DNA of 64,000 bases from Gammaproteobacteria bacterium (GTDB lineage: Bacteria > Pseudomonadota > Gammaproteobacteria > Steroidobacterales > PWYM01). Shown here piece by piece: positions 20,684 through 32,561 of the stretch; within the stretch, counting starts at the first letter, position 1; each line of letters starts with the position of its first letter. Location: NCBI GenBank assembly GCA_007693855.1, contig RECU01000077.1:62001-126000 (forward strand), in the 5' to 3' direction. Below the pieces are notes generated by a model. It saw only the letters and a program-made list of their open reading frames with translations. It was not told the origin of the DNA and made no database searches. The position numbers and the translations under genes were made by a program.

Positions 20684-21826
20684 ATGTCAGCTGCCGTGAT
20701 CCGCGCCACTGGACTCTGGACGCCCCCCGAGTCCATCGACAACGAGGCGCTGGTCGCCAGTTTCAACACCTGGGTGGACCGCGACAATGCCCAACATGCC
20801 GCGGCCATCGCCGCGGGAGAGCGTGAGCCGCTGGCGCACTCCTCGGTGGAATTCATCGAAAAAGCCTCGGGCATCCGCTCGCGTTACGTCATCGATCGCG
20901 AGGGCATTCTCGATCCGGAGCGGATGACGCCGAACATCCCGGCCCGGCCCGATGACGCCCTCAGCGTGCAGGCGGAGATCGCCCTGAAGGCCTGTCAGGA
21001 CGCCCTGCGACTCGCGGCACGTGAGCCCGGCCAGGTCGACGGTGTGATCGTGGCCGCGTCCAACCTGCAGCGCGCCTATCCTGCCGTGGCCATCGAGCTG
21101 CAGGCCGCGCTCGGCATCGAGGGCTTCGCCTTCGACATGAACGTGGCCTGTTCGTCGGCGACATTCGCGATCCAGGTGGCTGCCGACATGATCGCCATGG
21201 GGCATGCCCGGGCGATCCTGGTGGCCAACCCGGAGATCTGCTCGGCCCATCTCAACTGGCGCGATCGGGACAGTCACTTCATTTTCGGTGACGTCGCCAC
21301 GGCCATTCTGCTGGAACGCGAGGACCTGGGTGACGAGGGCTGGCGGATCCTCGGCAGCCGTCTGCAGACGCGTTTCTCGAACAACATCCGCAACAATTTC
21401 GGTTTCCTCAACCGTGCGCACGACCCGGTGGATGGCCGCCGGGATGCGCTGGCCGGACGCCCGGGAGATGATCGCCTGTTTGTCCAGCAGGGCCGGAAAG
21501 TCTTCCGCGAAGTGGTGCCGATGGTCTCCGAGCTGATCGTCTCGCATCTGAGCGACCTCGGACTCAGGCCGGAGACCCTCAGGCGCATCTGGCTGCACCA
21601 GGCCAATGCACACATGAACCTGCTGATCGCCCGCAAGGTGTTCGGCAGAGAGGCCGGTGGCGAAGATGCGCCGAGCATTCTCGACCGCTATGCCAATACC
21701 TCCTCGGCGGGGTCGATCATCGCTTTTCACCTGCACAGCGCTGATCTGGCCCCTGGCGATCGCGGGGTGCTCTGTTCGTTCGGTGCCGGATACTCCGCCG
21801 GGACCGTGTTCATCGAGAAGCGCTGA
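20684..21826 (+). CDS. Beta-ketoacyl-ACP synthase III family protein (FabH-like)
   Basis: NVACSSATFAIQ, IWLHQANAHMN, RYANTSSAGS give an intact Cys-His-Asn triad. Confidence 0.9.
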   Translation: MSAAVIRATGLWTPPESIDNEALVASFNTWVDRDNAQHAAAIAAGEREPLAHSSVEFIEKASGIRSRYVIDREGILDPERMTPNIPARPDDALSVQAEIALKACQDALRLAAREPGQVDGVIVAASNLQRAYPAVAIELQAALGIEGFAFDMNVACSSATFAIQVAADMIAMGHARAILVANPEICSAHLNWRDRDSHFIFGDVATAILLEREDLGDEGWRILGSRLQTRFSNNIRNNFGFLNRAHDPVDGRRDALAGRPGDDRLFVQQGRKVFREVVPMVSELIVSHLSDLGLRPETLRRIWLHQANAHMNLLIARKVFGREAGGEDAPSILDRYANTSSAGSIIAFHLHSADLAPGDRGVLCSFGAGYSAGTVFIEKR

Positions 21827-21827
21827 G

Positions 21828-21862
21828 CCCTGGCGCCGGCGTAGCTGCCGCCGGCGCCAGGG
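21828..21862. terminator. Bidirectional intrinsic terminator-like hairpin between convergent FabH-like gene and ilvC
   Basis: Perfect 14-bp arms CCCTGGCGCCGGCG / CGCCGGCGCCAGGG, 7-nt loop. Confidence 0.7.
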
Positions 21863-21868
21863 TGGCGA

Positions 21869-23914
<2,046 letters not shown>

Positions 23915-23922
23915 GGGCCGGT

Positions 23923-25533
23923 TCAGTTGGCCAGGATCAGTGCTGCGGCCTTCTCGGCGATCATGAGGGTTGGCGCGTTGGTGTTGCCCCGGATGAGGTT
24001 GGGCATGATGGAGGCGTCGGCGACACGCAGCCCGGCAAGCCCATGCACCTTGAGCTGCGCGTCCACCACGGCGTCTGCCCCTGAACCCATGCGACACGTG
24101 CCCACCGGGTGATAAAGCGTATCCGCCCTGCGACGCAGTTCCGCTGCGATGGCCTCGTCTGTGTCGAGGTTGTCCAGCCCGTGCAGACTTTCGCGGGCAG
24201 TCGCTGCCAGGGGGGGCGTGGCGCCGATGCGTCGGGCGAGCCGGAAGCCTGCGACCAGCATGGCGAGGTCCCGCTCGTCGTCGAGAAACCGGGGATCGAT
24301 CACAGGCGCGGCGCGCGGGTCCGGTGAGGCGAGTCTTACCTCGCCCCGGCTCGCCGGCTGGAGCACGCAGACGTGAATGGAAAATCCCTGACCGAAGACC
24401 GGGCGGCGGTTGTGATCCACGATGAGTGCCGGGGCGAAATGCAATTGAAGATCGGGCGGCCCGGCGCCCGCCGAGCAACGGAGGAAAGCGCCCGCCTCTG
24501 CAAAGTTGCTCGCCAACAGGCCGTCACCGTGCCGCAAATAGCGCCAGAGCTCCCCCGGCATCCGCAGCACGGTGCCGACCGCGAGACCATGCAGCCCGGC
24601 GGCCCGGCGCCGCCAGTTGAGGGTGTAGTCGATGTGGTCCTGCAGATGTTGACCGACCCCCGGGAGGTCCGCTGTCACCTCTATTCCCAGGGCCTGCAGC
24701 TGTGGCCCGGGACCGATGCCGGAGAGCAGCAGGAGCTGAGGGGACCCGAAGGCCCCGGCGCACAGGATCACCTCGCGTCGGGCCGTCAAACGATGTCGGG
24801 TGTTGTCCTTGAACACTTCGACGCCGTACACCCGGCGCCCGTGGCTCAGGAGTCGTGAGGCGTGCGCATCGGTGAGCACGGTCAGCGACGGCCTGTGGCG
24901 CACCGGTCTCAGGTAGGCCGTGGCAGCACTGCAGCGACGACCAGCCGCCTGGGTGACCTGGTACAACCCGGCGCCGAGTTGCTGGGAGCCGTTGAAGTCG
25001 GCGTTTGCCGGAATCCCGCAGTTGCGCGCAGCTTCTACGAAGCGATGACTCCATGGGCTCGGCGAACGGAGACTGGCCACCGACAGTGGTCCGCCGCGGG
25101 CGTGCCATGGTCCCGCGAACTCCAGGTTGTCCTCTGCCCGGAGAAAATAGGGCAACACGTCAGACCATGCCCAACCCGGATTCCCCGCGCCGGCCCAGCG
25201 ATCGTAATCGTTCGGATGACCACGGATGTAGATCATGGCGTTGATGGCACTGCAGCCGCCCAACGTGCGTCCGCGTGGCTGGAAGCCGCAGCGTCCGTCG
25301 AGTCCCGGCTGGGGAACGGTCTGGAACTGCCAGTTGTAGCGTGTACCGCGCACCAGCACGGCCAGTGCGGCGGGGATCCTGAGCAGTGGACTGTCGTCTG
25401 GGGGGCCGGCCTCGACCAGGCAGACCCGATGCTCGCCCGAAGCGCTCAGCCGATTGGCCAGCACACAGCCTGCCGATCCACCACCGACGATGACGTAGTC
25501 GAATTCAGCATCTGAGGGTGATGTGGCGCTCAA
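23923..25533 (-). CDS. GMC family oxidoreductase (choline dehydrogenase-like)
   Basis: FDYVIVGGGSAGCVLANRLS, GRTLGGCSAINAMIYIRG, C-terminal YHPVGTCRMG. Confidence 0.93.
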   Translation of the reverse strand: MSATSPSDAEFDYVIVGGGSAGCVLANRLSASGEHRVCLVEAGPPDDSPLLRIPAALAVLVRGTRYNWQFQTVPQPGLDGRCGFQPRGRTLGGCSAINAMIYIRGHPNDYDRWAGAGNPGWAWSDVLPYFLRAEDNLEFAGPWHARGGPLSVASLRSPSPWSHRFVEAARNCGIPANADFNGSQQLGAGLYQVTQAAGRRCSAATAYLRPVRHRPSLTVLTDAHASRLLSHGRRVYGVEVFKDNTRHRLTARREVILCAGAFGSPQLLLLSGIGPGPQLQALGIEVTADLPGVGQHLQDHIDYTLNWRRRAAGLHGLAVGTVLRMPGELWRYLRHGDGLLASNFAEAGAFLRCSAGAGPPDLQLHFAPALIVDHNRRPVFGQGFSIHVCVLQPASRGEVRLASPDPRAAPVIDPRFLDDERDLAMLVAGFRLARRIGATPPLAATARESLHGLDNLDTDEAIAAELRRRADTLYHPVGTCRMGSGADAVVDAQLKVHGLAGLRVADASIMPNLIRGNTNAPTLMIAEKAAALILAN

Positions 25534-25799
25534 GGCGTCGCCACGGTCCCGCGCCGGCTGTACCAGTCCTCATCCAGCTGCCAGCGGACATAGCGTATTG
25601 CGGGATCAGCTTCCACGAGGGCGGCCGCGTGTGCCTGCACGGCCTTGAGTTCGGCGAACGCGGCACGCATGCGCGGGTCGCGGCGCAGCACCCGGTTCAA
25701 TCGGCTGACCTGCCGATCACGCGTAGCCAGATACCCACCGCCGCCAACGGCCAGGACCAGACCAAGTGTCATCAGGTAGCGTCTCGTGAAGCGATCCAT
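25530..25799 (-). CDS. Small hypothetical protein with N-terminal TM
   Basis: 89 aa ORF, 4-nt overlap with GMC oxidoreductase gene. Confidence 0.55.
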   Translation of the reverse strand: MDRFTRRYLMTLGLVLAVGGGGYLATRDRQVSRLNRVLRRDPRMRAAFAELKAVQAHAAALVEADPAIRYVRWQLDEDWYSRRGTVATP

Positions 25800-25839
25800 T
25801 TCCTGCCTCCGGGCCGATCGGCACTCAACGCAGGGAAAA

Positions 25840-25915
25840 TGGTGGGCCGTGTAGGGCTCGAACCTACGACCAATGGATTAAAAGTCCAGTGCTCTACCAA
25901 CTGAGCTAACGGCCC
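25840..25915 (-). tRNA. tRNA-Lys (anticodon TTT)
   Basis: Reverse complement GGGCCGTTAGCTCAGTTGGTAGAGCACTGGACTTTTAATCCATTGGTCGTAGGTTCGAGCCCTACACGGCCCACCA folds as cloverleaf, CCA encoded. Confidence 0.97.
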
Positions 25916-25965
25916 GCTGTCGCCGGCGTGCATGATACCGCAGGCGCAGGCACCCGCAAAACACG

Positions 25966-26649
25966 TCAGAAGTAACGGGTGGGATCCGGCACGCCGGCTG
26001 CAGCGAACCCTTCGCGGCGCAGGCGGCAGGAATCGCAGCGCCCGCAGGCGCGACCGGTCTCGTCGGCCTGGTAGCACGAGACTGTCAGCGCATAGTCCAC
26101 GCCCAGACCGATCCCGAGGCGGATGATGTCCGCCTTGGTCAGGTCGATCAGAGGGCTTTCGAGCTGCAGTGCGCCACCCTCCACGGTCCGGCGGGTGGCG
26201 ACATCGACAACCCCCTGGAAGGCCTGGATGAACTCTGGCCGACAGTCCGGATAGCCGGAATAATCGACCGCATTGACACCGAGGAAGATGGCCTCGGCGT
26301 CGAGCACCTCCGCCCAGCCGAGCGCGAGTGCGAGAAAGACGGTGTTGCGTGCGGGCACGTAAGTCACCGGAATCCCCGCGGCCGGCGACTCGGGCACGTC
26401 GATCGTAAGGTCGGTCAGGGCCGACCCGGTCATCCCCGAGCTGTCGATGGTCATGATCCGGTGCTCGACGGCACCCAGGGCCTTGGCCACGCGCGCCGCG
26501 GCGGCGAGTTCGGCGCGATGGCGCTGTCCGTAATCGAAACTGACCGCGTGACAGGCAAACCCCTGCGCCCGGGCGACGGCCAGCACCGTGGTGGAGTCCA
26601 GGCCGCCCGAGAGCAACACCACCGCAGGCTTGTCCGGCACGCTGTTCAC
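25966..26649 (-). CDS. queC: 7-cyano-7-deazaguanine synthase
   Basis: [31 protein letters not shown]-terminal [14 protein letters not shown]. Confidence 0.97.
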   Translation of the reverse strand: MNSVPDKPAVVLLSGGLDSTTVLAVARAQGFACHAVSFDYGQRHRAELAAAARVAKALGAVEHRIMTIDSSGMTGSALTDLTIDVPESPAAGIPVTYVPARNTVFLALALGWAEVLDAEAIFLGVNAVDYSGYPDCRPEFIQAFQGVVDVATRRTVEGGALQLESPLIDLTKADIIRLGIGLGVDYALTVSCYQADETGRACGRCDSCRLRREGFAAAGVPDPTRYF

Positions 26650-26652
26650 GTC

Positions 26653-27336
26653 TCAGCGCCCCGGCACATCGCCCCACAGCACCTTGTGCAGCTGCAGCTG
26701 GAATCGCACGGGCAGCTGATCGGCGAGCAGCCAGTCGGCGAGTTGCCCGGGCTCGAGCTCACCCCACGATGGGGAGACCAGCACGTCGCAGCGTCGCTGG
26801 GGCGCATGCTCGGCGAGCATGGCTTTCATCCAGTCAAAATCGTCGCGATTGCAGATGACGAACTTCAGCTGGTCGCGCGCACAGAGCAACGCGAGATTCT
26901 CGAGCCGGTTGCGATGCATCTCGCCGGAGGCCGGGGTCTTGAGATCCACCACCCGTCGGACGCGTGAATCGACCACACTGATGTCGTAGGCGCCGCTGGT
27001 TTCCAGCGAGACATCATACCCGGCGTCGCACAGCGCGGTGAGCAGCCCGGTGCAGTTGCGCTGGGCCAGCGGCTCACCGCCGGTGACGCAGACATGGCGC
27101 GCACCATGGCTGGCGGTTTCCTCGAGCAACTGGTCGACATCGCGCCACTGCCCGCCGCTGAACGCGTAGGCCGTGTCGCAGTAGCGACACCGCAAGGGGC
27201 AGCCGGTCAGCCGAATGAATACCGTGGGCCAGCCCACGGTGGCCGCCTCGCCCTGGATGGAGTGGAACACCTCCGCGATGAGCAGCCGGCGGTCCGCCGG
27301 CAGCGAGTCGCGCAGCGCCACCTGGGTCGCGCTCAC
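26653..27336 (-). CDS. queE: 7-carboxy-7-deazaguanine synthase
   Basis: EVFHSIQGEAATVGWPTVFIRLTGCPLRCRYCDTAYAF radical SAM motif. Confidence 0.96.
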   Translation of the reverse strand: MSATQVALRDSLPADRRLLIAEVFHSIQGEAATVGWPTVFIRLTGCPLRCRYCDTAYAFSGGQWRDVDQLLEETASHGARHVCVTGGEPLAQRNCTGLLTALCDAGYDVSLETSGAYDISVVDSRVRRVVDLKTPASGEMHRNRLENLALLCARDQLKFVICNRDDFDWMKAMLAEHAPQRRCDVLVSPSWGELEPGQLADWLLADQLPVRFQLQLHKVLWGDVPGR

Positions 27337-27340
27337 TGGC

Positions 27341-28144
27341 TTAACGTCCCGCAGCGCGCATCCGATCGAGCCGCTGCTGCGCCAGACGCGCCGCGGTGGT
27401 ATCCCCGAACTCCTCGACGACGCGTTGCAAGGACTGTCGGGCGGCGCCCCAGTTCTGGAGCTCGTAGTTGGTGTAGCCGATCTTCAGCAGGGCGTCAGGG
27501 TATTTTCGGGAATTCGGGAAGTCGTCGAGCACACGCTGGAACTGCGGTAACGCCTCACGGAATCGCCGATTGACATAGTGCGTTTCCGCCAGCCAGTACT
27601 GGGCATTATCGGCCAGTGGGCTGTCCGGAAACGACACCAGGAACTGCCGGAACGCATTGCCGGACTCATCGTATCGCCCTTCTTTCAGGAGCTCGAAAGC
27701 CGCCTGGTAGTTGGTGCGATCGTCAGCGCCTGGCATCGGCAGTTGCCCCGGTGCCAGGCTCCCTGCATCTCCGCCGGTGGAGTCACCGATCGGGCTGGGC
27801 AGACCGAGCTGGCCGCTGCGGGTTTCCATCTGCTGCACCCGGTCATCCAGGTCAACGTATTGCTGCCGCTGCCTGGCCTGGGCCTGCTCAAACTCGAACT
27901 GCAGACTCTCGATCTCGCCGCGCAGCTGCTGGGCGTCGCGCTGCAGCTGGTCGACTTCGCTGGCGAGCATGGCGATCGACTGACTGTCGAGCATGCGTTC
28001 GACACGGATCAGCCGTGCTTCCATATCGGTCAGTCGCAGCTGCACCGGGTCTTCGTCGGTCGGCAAGGCCGCGCATCCCGCTGCCAGCAGTGCGCCCACC
28101 AGCACGGGAGTCGTCAGCCTTGCCCTGCGCATCATACTGTTCAT
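27341..28144 (-). CDS. cpoB: Tol-Pal system protein CpoB (YbgF)
   Basis: Coiled coil then TPR: YQAAFELLKEGRYDESGNAFRQFLVSFPDSPLADNAQYWLAETHY. Confidence 0.93.
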   Translation of the reverse strand: MNSMMRRARLTTPVLVGALLAAGCAALPTDEDPVQLRLTDMEARLIRVERMLDSQSIAMLASEVDQLQRDAQQLRGEIESLQFEFEQAQARQRQQYVDLDDRVQQMETRSGQLGLPSPIGDSTGGDAGSLAPGQLPMPGADDRTNYQAAFELLKEGRYDESGNAFRQFLVSFPDSPLADNAQYWLAETHYVNRRFREALPQFQRVLDDFPNSRKYPDALLKIGYTNYELQNWGAARQSLQRVVEEFGDTTAARLAQQRLDRMRAAGR

Positions 28145-28148
28145 GCGG

Positions 28149-28694
28149 TCACGGACGGTAAACGAGCTCGACGCGGCGGTTCTGTGACCACGCCTGCTCG
28201 TTGCTGCCGAGGACCGCCGGGCGTTCTTCTCCGTAGCTCACCGTCGAGAGCTGGTCGGCCGAAACGCCCTGCAGCAGCAGGTATCGCCGCACCGAGAGTG
28301 CACGGCGCTCGCCAAGCCCGATATTGTACTCACGGGAACCGCGCTCGTCGGTGTGTCCTTCGAGCCGCACCCGCCGCCGTGGGTTTTCCATCAGGAAGGC
28401 CGCGTGGGCATCCAGTGTCGGAATGAACTCCTGGCGGATGTTGTCGCGATCGAAGTCGAAGAAAATCGTCATGTTGGAGAGTACGGGATCGGCCGGATCC
28501 GGCTCCAGCGCCTCCATGTCACCGATTCGCGCCCCGCGGCCGTCGCCGCGGGTTGCACTGGTGGCCGAGCCGTTCATGTCCCGGCTGCCGACCCGATTGG
28601 TGTCCGCATCCTCAGGGGTGGCGGTGCCCCGACCGGCGCAGGCAGCGAGTACGCAGGCGAGCGCGACGACGCTTGCTGTCTTCCAGATATTCAT
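28149..28694 (-). CDS. pal: Peptidoglycan-associated lipoprotein
   Basis: Lipobox LAAC; OmpA-like RRRVRLEGHTDERGSREYNIGLGERRALSVRRYL. Confidence 0.96.
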   Translation of the reverse strand: MNIWKTASVVALACVLAACAGRGTATPEDADTNRVGSRDMNGSATSATRGDGRGARIGDMEALEPDPADPVLSNMTIFFDFDRDNIRQEFIPTLDAHAAFLMENPRRRVRLEGHTDERGSREYNIGLGERRALSVRRYLLLQGVSADQLSTVSYGEERPAVLGSNEQAWSQNRRVELVYRP

Positions 28695-28747
28695 GATGAC
28701 GCGATGTCCTCAGTTGTAGGGTTGCAGAAAAAAGTCCTGTCAGTTGT

Positions 28748-30076
28748 TCACGGACCCAGCAGCGGCGACCATGCCGGCTCCTGGACCTGTCCCTCGCGTA
28801 CCCGCAGCCGTTGGCGGATGCGGCCATCGGCCGACACCGTGGCCAGCACGCCGCGCCCTGCCTCACGGGTGGCGTAGATCAACATTGCGCCATTGGGCGC
28901 GAAACTGGGTGATTCGTCCAGACTGCCGTCGGTCAGCACCAGCGTGGTGTTGCGCTCGAGATCGACCACTGCGATCCGGAAGTTACCGCCATCATTGTGC
29001 ACCACGGCCAGCTGCCGTCCATCCGCAGACAACCTGGGACGGGCATTGTAGCGCCCTTCGAAGGTCACCCGCTGCGCCCGCCCTGGGGCGTCGGCCGTGA
29101 CCCGATAGATCTGCGGACCGCCGCCGCGGTCGGAAGTGAAATAAATGAACCGCCCGTCGGGCGACCATTCCGGTTCGGTATCGATGGATGGGCTGTCTGT
29201 CAGGCGCGTGAGCATCTGGCTGTTCAGGTCGAGTGTGTAGATGTCCGGTCGCCCGGCCTCGCGCGAGAGGACCAGGGCCAGCCGCCGGCCGTCTGGCGAG
29301 AACACGGGTGCACCGTTGATGCCTGCGCGGGCCGACACACGCTGGCGATCGCCGGTGCGAAGTGTCTGCACGTAGATCGCCGACTGGCCACCTTCAAAGG
29401 AGACGTAGGCGAGCCGGCGTGCATCCGGTGACCAGGCAGGCGACATGATCGGCTGCGTCGACTCCGCCACCACCGCCTCGTTCTCCCCGTCGCTGTCCGC
29501 GATGATCAGCCGGTGGGTGCGATTTGGCGGCGTGCCGTCGACGGTGACATAGGCGATACGCGTGTTGAACGCCCCGGGGACGCCGGTCAGGCGCTCGTAG
29601 ATCATGTCGCTGATGCGATGCGCCGCGCTGCGCAGGCCACGGCGGTTCGCGCTCGTGCGATACCCCATGAGCTGCTGACCCCGGATGATGTCGAAGACCT
29701 GGAACTGGATCTCGTAATCGTCGCCAGTGCGCTCCACCAGCCGGCCGATGACCAGCACGTCCGTGCCGAGCAGCCGCCAGTCCCGATACTCGACGCCCGC
29801 TGTGGTGCTCGGCCGTGACACCATATCCCGTCGCGCCATCGGGGTGAACAGTCCTGTGCGCTGCAGATTGGCCTCGACCACCTCCGCCAGATCGAACGGC
29901 AGCGCGCCCTCGCCCTCCCAGGCGAACGGCACCACCGCGATCGGGACCGCCTGCACATCGCCCCGCGTGATCTCGACGACCAGCTGCGCGCGTGCCGGCG
30001 ACGCCAGGAGGGCGAGCAGCAGCAGGCACAGTGCCGCGCGGGTCGTCAGGGAGAGAACAGTCTGGGTACTCATCAT
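28748..30076 (-). CDS. tolB: Tol-Pal system beta-propeller protein TolB
   Basis: Repeated WSPDARRLAYVS / FSPDGRRLAL / WSPDGRFIYFTSDR propeller motifs. Confidence 0.96.
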   Translation of the reverse strand: MMSTQTVLSLTTRAALCLLLLALLASPARAQLVVEITRGDVQAVPIAVVPFAWEGEGALPFDLAEVVEANLQRTGLFTPMARRDMVSRPSTTAGVEYRDWRLLGTDVLVIGRLVERTGDDYEIQFQVFDIIRGQQLMGYRTSANRRGLRSAAHRISDMIYERLTGVPGAFNTRIAYVTVDGTPPNRTHRLIIADSDGENEAVVAESTQPIMSPAWSPDARRLAYVSFEGGQSAIYVQTLRTGDRQRVSARAGINGAPVFSPDGRRLALVLSREAGRPDIYTLDLNSQMLTRLTDSPSIDTEPEWSPDGRFIYFTSDRGGGPQIYRVTADAPGRAQRVTFEGRYNARPRLSADGRQLAVVHNDGGNFRIAVVDLERNTTLVLTDGSLDESPSFAPNGAMLIYATREAGRGVLATVSADGRIRQRLRVREGQVQEPAWSPLLGP

Positions 30077-30993
30077 AGTTCCGGTCTGAAAATGATCGTC
30101 AGATTGCGTTCGAACAGCGTTGGATCAGGAGGTTCCGGCAATGGCGAGGCCCGATACACCGCCGCCTCGATGGAGCGTCGTACCGCCTCGTCGCCGTTGC
30201 AGGCACCGATGCTGACGTCCAGCACGGTGCCTCCAGGCGCCTGGCGGACGTTGACCGTACAGTTCAACCCGGCCTGCGCCGACGGGGGCCTCGCCCAGTT
30301 TCGCACGATACGCTGCTCGATCATCCGGCGATACTGGTCGAGCAGGCCGGCCTGCTCGGCACGCCGGCGCCGCTCCTCGCCCTCCATCATGCGTCGCAAT
30401 TCGGATTCCCGCTCGGCCTGACGTCGCGCCTCCTGTTCGCGGGCCCGCCGCTCGGCTTCCTCGCGCGCCCGCCGCTCGGCCTCTTCCCGGGCGCGCTGCT
30501 CGGCTTCTTCACGGGCCCGGCGTTCGGCCTCTTCGCGCGCGCGGCGTTCAGCCTCTTCGCGCGCCCGCCGCTCGGTCTCCTCGCGGGCCTGCCGCTCAGC
30601 CTCTTCCCGTGCCCGTTGTGCCTCCTCGGCCTGACGGCGACTTGCCTCGGCCTGGGCCTGTTCCCGCGCGAGCTGTTCGAGGCGCTCGCGCTCAGCCTGT
30701 TCGCGGCGTGCGGCTTCCTGTCGAGCGACCTCGGCCTGCCGGCGCTCGGCTGCCTGGGCCTGCCGCTGGACCTCGGCCTGGCGGGCCGCTTCTGCCTCCT
30801 GGCTCCGGCGCTCCCTGGCATCGAGGACAGCCTGCTCGATCACCACGGCCTCCATCACCTCCACATCCCCAACGACAGGCACCAGTGTCTGGCGCGGCAC
30901 GCCGATGCCTACCAGCAGCAGCGCGAACAGCAGCGCATGCGCCACGGCGGCGATGACCGCAGAAATTCCATACTCCCGAACGAACTCGCCCAT
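30073..30993 (-). CDS. tolA: Cell envelope integrity protein TolA
   Basis: N-terminal TM, long charged Ala/Glu/Arg helix, TolA C-terminal domain. Confidence 0.93.
   Translation of the reverse strand: MGEFVREYGISAVIAAVAHALLFALLLVGIGVPRQTLVPVVGDVEVMEAVVIEQAVLDARERRSQEAEAARQAEVQRQAQAAERRQAEVARQEAARREQAERERLEQLAREQAQAEASRRQAEEAQRAREEAERQAREETERRAREEAERRAREEAERRAREEAEQRAREEAERRAREEAERRAREQEARRQAERESELRRMMEGEERRRRAEQAGLLDQYRRMIEQRIVRNWARPPSAQAGLNCTVNVRQAPGGTVLDVSIGACNGDEAVRRSIEAAVYRASPLPEPPDPTLFERNLTIIFRPEL
30439..30630 (-). repeat. ~8 copies of a 24-bp tandem repeat inside tolA (AREEAERR octapeptide)
   Basis: Periodic gcgcgcccgccgctcggcctcttc-like units with synonymous variation. Confidence 0.9.
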
Positions 30994-31004
30994 GCGGGCT
31001 TCCC

Positions 31005-31448
<444 letters not shown>

Positions 31449-31451
31449 CGC

Positions 31452-32150
31452 TCAGCTCCCGGCCGACGGCGCGTCCGGCCGGCGCAGATTGCGCTGCAGG
31501 ATACTGGAGAACTCATCCATGAACGTGTCGTAGCGCAACTCCAGGCGGGCCACCTGCTCGGAATACCGGTTGTAGGCGATGACGGCCGGGATCGCGGCGA
31601 ACAGACCCATGGCGGTGGCAATCAGGGCTTCGGCGATGCCGGGCGCGACCATCGCCAGGGTGGCCGTCTGCACGCTCCCCAACGCACGAAACGAGTTCAT
31701 GATCCCCCAGACGGTGCCGAACAGGCCCACATAAGGACTGGTCGAGCCCACCGTCGCGAGCAGCCCCAGGCTCTGCTCGAGCCGGTCGATCTCGCGCAGC
31801 TGGGCAACCCGCATGGCCCGTCGGGCGCCCTCGAGCACCTGGCCGGCGCCGAGCCCCTGCTGCGTGTTCAGGCGGCCGAACTCGCGAAAGCCGGACTCGA
31901 AAATGCCCGCCATGCCGAGGGCAGGTTCGCCACCCCGATTGATCCCCTGGTACATCGAAGACAGGTCCCCGCCCGACCAGAAGCGCTTCTCGAAGCTGTC
32001 GGCGGCACGCCGGGCCTCCCCCAGCAGGCGTCGCTTACGCAGGATGACCGCCCAGGACGCCACCGAGGCGAGGACCAGCGCCAACATCACCAGCTGCACC
32101 AGTACGCTGGCATCGAGGATCAGGCGCATGATGGACATGTCGTGGGTCAT
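31452..32150 (-). CDS. tolQ: TolQ
   Basis: TVGSTSPYVGLFGTVWGIMNSFRALG...ATAMGLFAAIPAVIAYNRY. Confidence 0.96.
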   Translation of the reverse strand: MTHDMSIMRLILDASVLVQLVMLALVLASVASWAVILRKRRLLGEARRAADSFEKRFWSGGDLSSMYQGINRGGEPALGMAGIFESGFREFGRLNTQQGLGAGQVLEGARRAMRVAQLREIDRLEQSLGLLATVGSTSPYVGLFGTVWGIMNSFRALGSVQTATLAMVAPGIAEALIATAMGLFAAIPAVIAYNRYSEQVARLELRYDTFMDEFSSILQRNLRRPDAPSAGS

Positions 32151-32551
32151 TCAGGGTCTCCGAACAGGTCGCGCGGCAGCCGCCGCGGTTTGAAGGTCGT
32201 GGCATCGATGCAGGCGGCGTCGCAGTGCCCGGTACACAGCAGCTCACCTTCCGGCCCGCCACGGCGGATCTCCTGCACAAATCGGAACCGGGCCCCGCGG
32301 AGTTCGGTGAGCTCGGCGCTGATGTCCAGCAGGTCGTCGTGTCGTGCCGGACGGTGAAATCTCAGGCCGGTGTCGACCACCGAGAACACCAGGCCCTGTT
32401 CTGCGGCGAGCTCGGCCTGACCGACGCCTCGGGCGCGCAGCCACTCGCTGCGGGCGCGTTCCATGAAGCGGAAATAATTCGCGTAATAGACCACGCCCTG
32501 GGCGTCGGTATCTTCCCAGTACACCCGTACCGCTATACTGAATCTACTCAA
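32147..32551 (-). CDS. ybgC: Tol-Pal associated acyl-CoA thioesterase
   Basis: VRVYWEDTDAQGVVYYANYFRFMERARSEWLR; start proposed at TTG (LSRFSIAVRVYWEDTD). Confidence 0.9.
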   Translation of the reverse strand: MSRFSIAVRVYWEDTDAQGVVYYANYFRFMERARSEWLRARGVGQAELAAEQGLVFSVVDTGLRFHRPARHDDLLDISAELTELRGARFRFVQEIRRGGPEGELLCTGHCDAACIDATTFKPRRLPRDLFGDPE

Positions 32552-32561
32552 GCGAGCGTCC

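Noticed and set aside
30439-30630. Possible CRISPR-like array
   Set aside because: Contiguous 24-bp units with no spacers, in frame within tolA.
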